The notes beneath the pieces were generated by a model. It made no database searches, was not told the DNA's origin, and was given only the letters and a program-made list of their open reading frames with translations. From CALGFH01 sp036003705 (GTDB lineage Bacteria; Actinomycetota; CALGFH01), in the NCBI GenBank assembly GCA_036003705.1, contig DASYSE010000060.1, positions 1 to 7,791 of the forward strand: a stretch of 7,791 nucleotides of DNA, given 5' to 3'. The position numbers were made by a program, and so were the translations under genes. Numbering within the stretch: position 1 is the stretch's first letter; every line of letters begins with the position of its first letter. This document shows positions 6,484 through 7,791 of this stretch, piece after piece.

Positions 6484-7098
6484 ATGGAGGGAGCGGCGGT
6501 GTCGAAGCGGGGCGGGCGCGAGTTCGAGGGTGTGCTCGGGTTGGTTGGCGGGCTGGCGATGGCGGTTGGGCGGGGGGGCAGCGCCCGGCTGGTTGCCGAC
6601 CTGGCTGGGGTGGGGCCGGGGGATCGGGTGGTGGATGTCGGGTGCGGGCCGGGGCGGCTTCTCCGGGAGGCGGCCGAGCGGGGGGCCGAGGCCGTCGGGG
6701 TGGATCCTTCGGCGCAGATGCGGCGCCTGGCGCGACGGATCACACCGGCCCGGCTGCGGGACGCCGTCACCGTTGTCGACGGCACCGCCGAACGCCTCCC
6801 GCTCGAGGATCGCACGGCGACGGTGGCGTGGGCGGTCGCCTCCGTCCACCACTGGACTGACCGCGAGGCCGGGCTGGCCGAGCTGCACCGCGTCCTCGAA
6901 CCGGGCGGCCGGCTGTTGCTCGCCGAACGCCTGGCCCGCCCCCGCGGCTGGTTCGGGCATCACGCGCTCACCTGGGAGCAGGCCGAGCGGCTGGCCGCCG
7001 AGGCGACGCGCGCCGGCTTCGCCGAGGTCGCGGCCAGCCGGCGTGCGCTCGGCCGTTCCCGGTTGGTGCTGGTCAGCGCCCGCCGCCCGGCGGCGTGA
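6484..7098 (+). CDS. Small class I SAM-dependent methyltransferase (UbiE/Methyltransf_11 type)
   Basis: A complete 204-residue cytoplasmic methyltransferase. After a short N-terminal helix region (about 1-40) come motif I VVDVGCGPG (49-57), the acidic residue that holds the SAM ribose in VGVD (Asp 74), the DGTAERLPLED segment (99-109), and the family-typical stretch AVASVHHWTDREAGLAEL (117-134) with HRVLEPGGRLLLAE (135-148). A short C-terminal part has few substrate-specific elements. This composition is usual for enzymes that methylate small molecules, but the substrate cannot be told. ATG 6484 is fixed by AGGAGG 6 bases upstream. The first 80 or so codons favour GGG, GTT and GAT, while the rest favours GGC, GTC and GAC. 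The early G-rich part contains a quadruplex-type motif. The gene stands alone, convergent with the FtsH gene, with only 86 bases between their stops. Confidence 0.9.
   Translation: MEGAAVSKRGGREFEGVLGLVGGLAMAVGRGGSARLVADLAGVGPGDRVVDVGCGPGRLLREAAERGAEAVGVDPSAQMRRLARRITPARLRDAVTVVDGTAERLPLEDRTATVAWAVASVHHWTDREAGLAELHRVLEPGGRLLLAERLARPRGWFGHHALTWEQAERLAAEATRAGFAEVAASRRALGRSRLVLVSARRPAA
6607..6628 (+). other. G-quadruplex-type motif inside the small methyltransferase gene
   Basis: Four G-runs with very short spacers: GGGG (6607-6610), T, GGGG (6612-6615), CC, GGGGG (6618-6622), ATC, GGG (6626-6628). This satisfies the usual four-run rule with loops of 1, 2 and 3 bases. It lies on the coding strand over codons 42-49, so it would also be present in the mRNA near its 5' end. 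Folding is not shown, and in GC-rich DNA such motifs can arise by codon choice alone. Confidence 0.5.
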
Positions 7099-7184
7099 GC
7101 GCCATCAGGCGAGCGCGTGGCCCCAGGCAGCCGGCGGGCCAGGGCCGGGTCGATGGTGCGCAGCGCGGGCGGCACCTTGCACGG

Positions 7185-7791
7185 TCAGGGGCTGGGGCTC
7201 GAGGCTCCAGCGGCCCCGGGTGTGCTGGGCGCGCGCCCGGCAGCCTCCTCGGTGGGCATGGTGGTGGCGGTGTGGCCGGTGGCGCCGATGGGTTGGTGTT
7301 GGCCGGGGATGCGGCCCAGGATCTGGTCGAGGTCGGTGCCGTCCAGGGTTTCGCGTTCCAGCAGCAGCTCGGTGAGGCGGTCCAGGGCGTCGCGGTGGCT
7401 TTCCAGCAGGGTGGTGGCCCGCCGCTCGGCCTGGCGCAGCAGCTTGCCGACTTCTTGGTCGCTGACTCGTTGGGTGGCCTCGGCGTAGGGGCGGCTGCGG
7501 ACCTCCACGCTACCCAGGTACATGGGGCTGCCCGAGGCGAACCCGACCGGTCCCAGGGCCTGGCTCATGCCGAACTCGCGGACCATCCGGGTGGCCAGGT
7601 CGGTGGCGGCGGCCAGGTCGTTGGCGGCGCCGGTGGAGGTCTGGCCGAAGACCAGCTGTTCGGCGACCCGGCCGCCCATGCGGATGGCCAGCGAGTCGTG
7701 CAGGTAGCCTTCGGTGTACAGGTGGCGTTCGTCGATGGGGAGCTGTTCGGTCACCCCAAGGGCCTGGCCGGCGGGCAGGATGGTGACCTTG
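7185..7791 (-). CDS. ftsH: ATP-dependent zinc metalloprotease FtsH, C-terminal part (5' end outside window)
   Basis: The window holds the last 201 residues of an FtsH-type membrane-anchored AAA+ protease, which degrades misfolded and regulatory proteins. The visible part is the M41 peptidase domain after its HEXXH motif: KVTILPAGQALGVTEQLP at the edge, ERHLYTEGYLHDSLAIRMGG (residues 21-40), RVAEQLVFG, then TGAANDLAAATDLATRMV with Asp 58 in the place of the third zinc ligand, and REFGMSQALGPVGF. The long terminal helices (about 103-160, with HRDALDRLTELLLERETLDG) follow the family pattern. The final 35-40 residues are a low-complexity tail rich in Ala, Pro, Ser and Thr. The transmembrane part, AAA module and HEXXH lie beyond the right edge, so activity cannot be judged. 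It is convergent with the methyltransferase. Many actinobacteria carry more than one FtsH; which copy this is cannot be told. Confidence 0.93.
   Translation of the reverse strand, partial: KVTILPAGQALGVTEQLPIDERHLYTEGYLHDSLAIRMGGRVAEQLVFGQTSTGAANDLAAATDLATRMVREFGMSQALGPVGFASGSPMYLGSVEVRSRPYAEATQRVSDQEVGKLLRQAERRATTLLESHRDALDRLTELLLERETLDGTDLDQILGRIPGQHQPIGATGHTATTMPTEEAAGRAPSTPGAAGASSPSP

Noticed and set aside
7118..7141. Hairpin TGGCCC/GGGCCA between the convergent methyltransferase and FtsH genes
   Set aside because: The stem is only 6 bp with a 12-base loop and no T-run. Chance pairing of this kind is common at this GC content, so I do not call a terminator.
7099..7175. Minus-strand coding-like stretch (PPALRTIDPALARRLPGA) downstream of the FtsH stop
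   Set aside because: It is short, matches no family I recognise and lies in the spacer after a clear stop. It could be a gene remnant, but high third-position GC alone is too weak here.
1..7791. CRISPR, tRNA, rRNA, transposon or phage elements
   Set aside because: I saw no regularly spaced repeats, transposase motifs, long terminal inverted repeats, or tRNA/rRNA signatures on either strand by reading.

Overview
This is a very GC-rich window with third codon positions almost always G or C, frequent GTG starts, and protein families common in high-GC Gram-positive bacteria. It most likely comes from an actinobacterial chromosome, perhaps an environmental or uncultured lineage. The sequence does not identify the genus. 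I see no rRNA, tRNA, CRISPR array, insertion sequence or phage gene.

Left part, plus strand (1-1611): the 3' end of an ABC ATPase of the LolD/MacB type, cut by the window edge, overlaps by 17 bases a complete SAM-dependent methyltransferase with a THUMP-like C-terminus. A 94-base convergent spacer with a possible hairpin separates this pair from the next block.

Middle, minus strand (1706-5340): two translationally coupled genes encode the two halves of a heterodimeric type IV ABC exporter. Each half is one membrane domain followed by one ATPase domain. They join through a GTGA start/stop overlap with a strong ribosome binding site. Departures from the ATPase consensus all fall in one of the two composite ATP sites, the pattern of asymmetric heterodimeric exporters.

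Intergenic region (5341-5524): the exporter operon and a plus-strand nitroreductase-like gene (NimA/PNPOx-like FMN-binding family) diverge from this 184-base region. Beside the nitroreductase-like gene it becomes unusually AT-rich. There it carries a 16-bp imperfect palindrome and an 8-bp direct repeat spaced 22 bp apart, which look like an operator.

Right part (5525-7791): after the NimA-like gene comes a minus-strand stretch that reads as a short coding sequence only if a one-base frameshift is allowed. It resembles the C-terminal half of a TetR-type regulator and is probably a pseudogene remnant. Next is a small UbiE-like methyltransferase on the plus strand with a strong ribosome binding site, and finally, convergent to it, the C-terminal third of an FtsH-type zinc metalloprotease that runs off the window edge.

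Functionally, the centre could be a small stress or detoxification locus: an exporter, an oxidoreductase-like flavoprotein and the relic of a possible repressor. That link is inference from gene order and shared upstream DNA. No gene shows a clearly new system. The features most worth a second look are the operator-like element, the asymmetric exporter and the frameshifted remnant.
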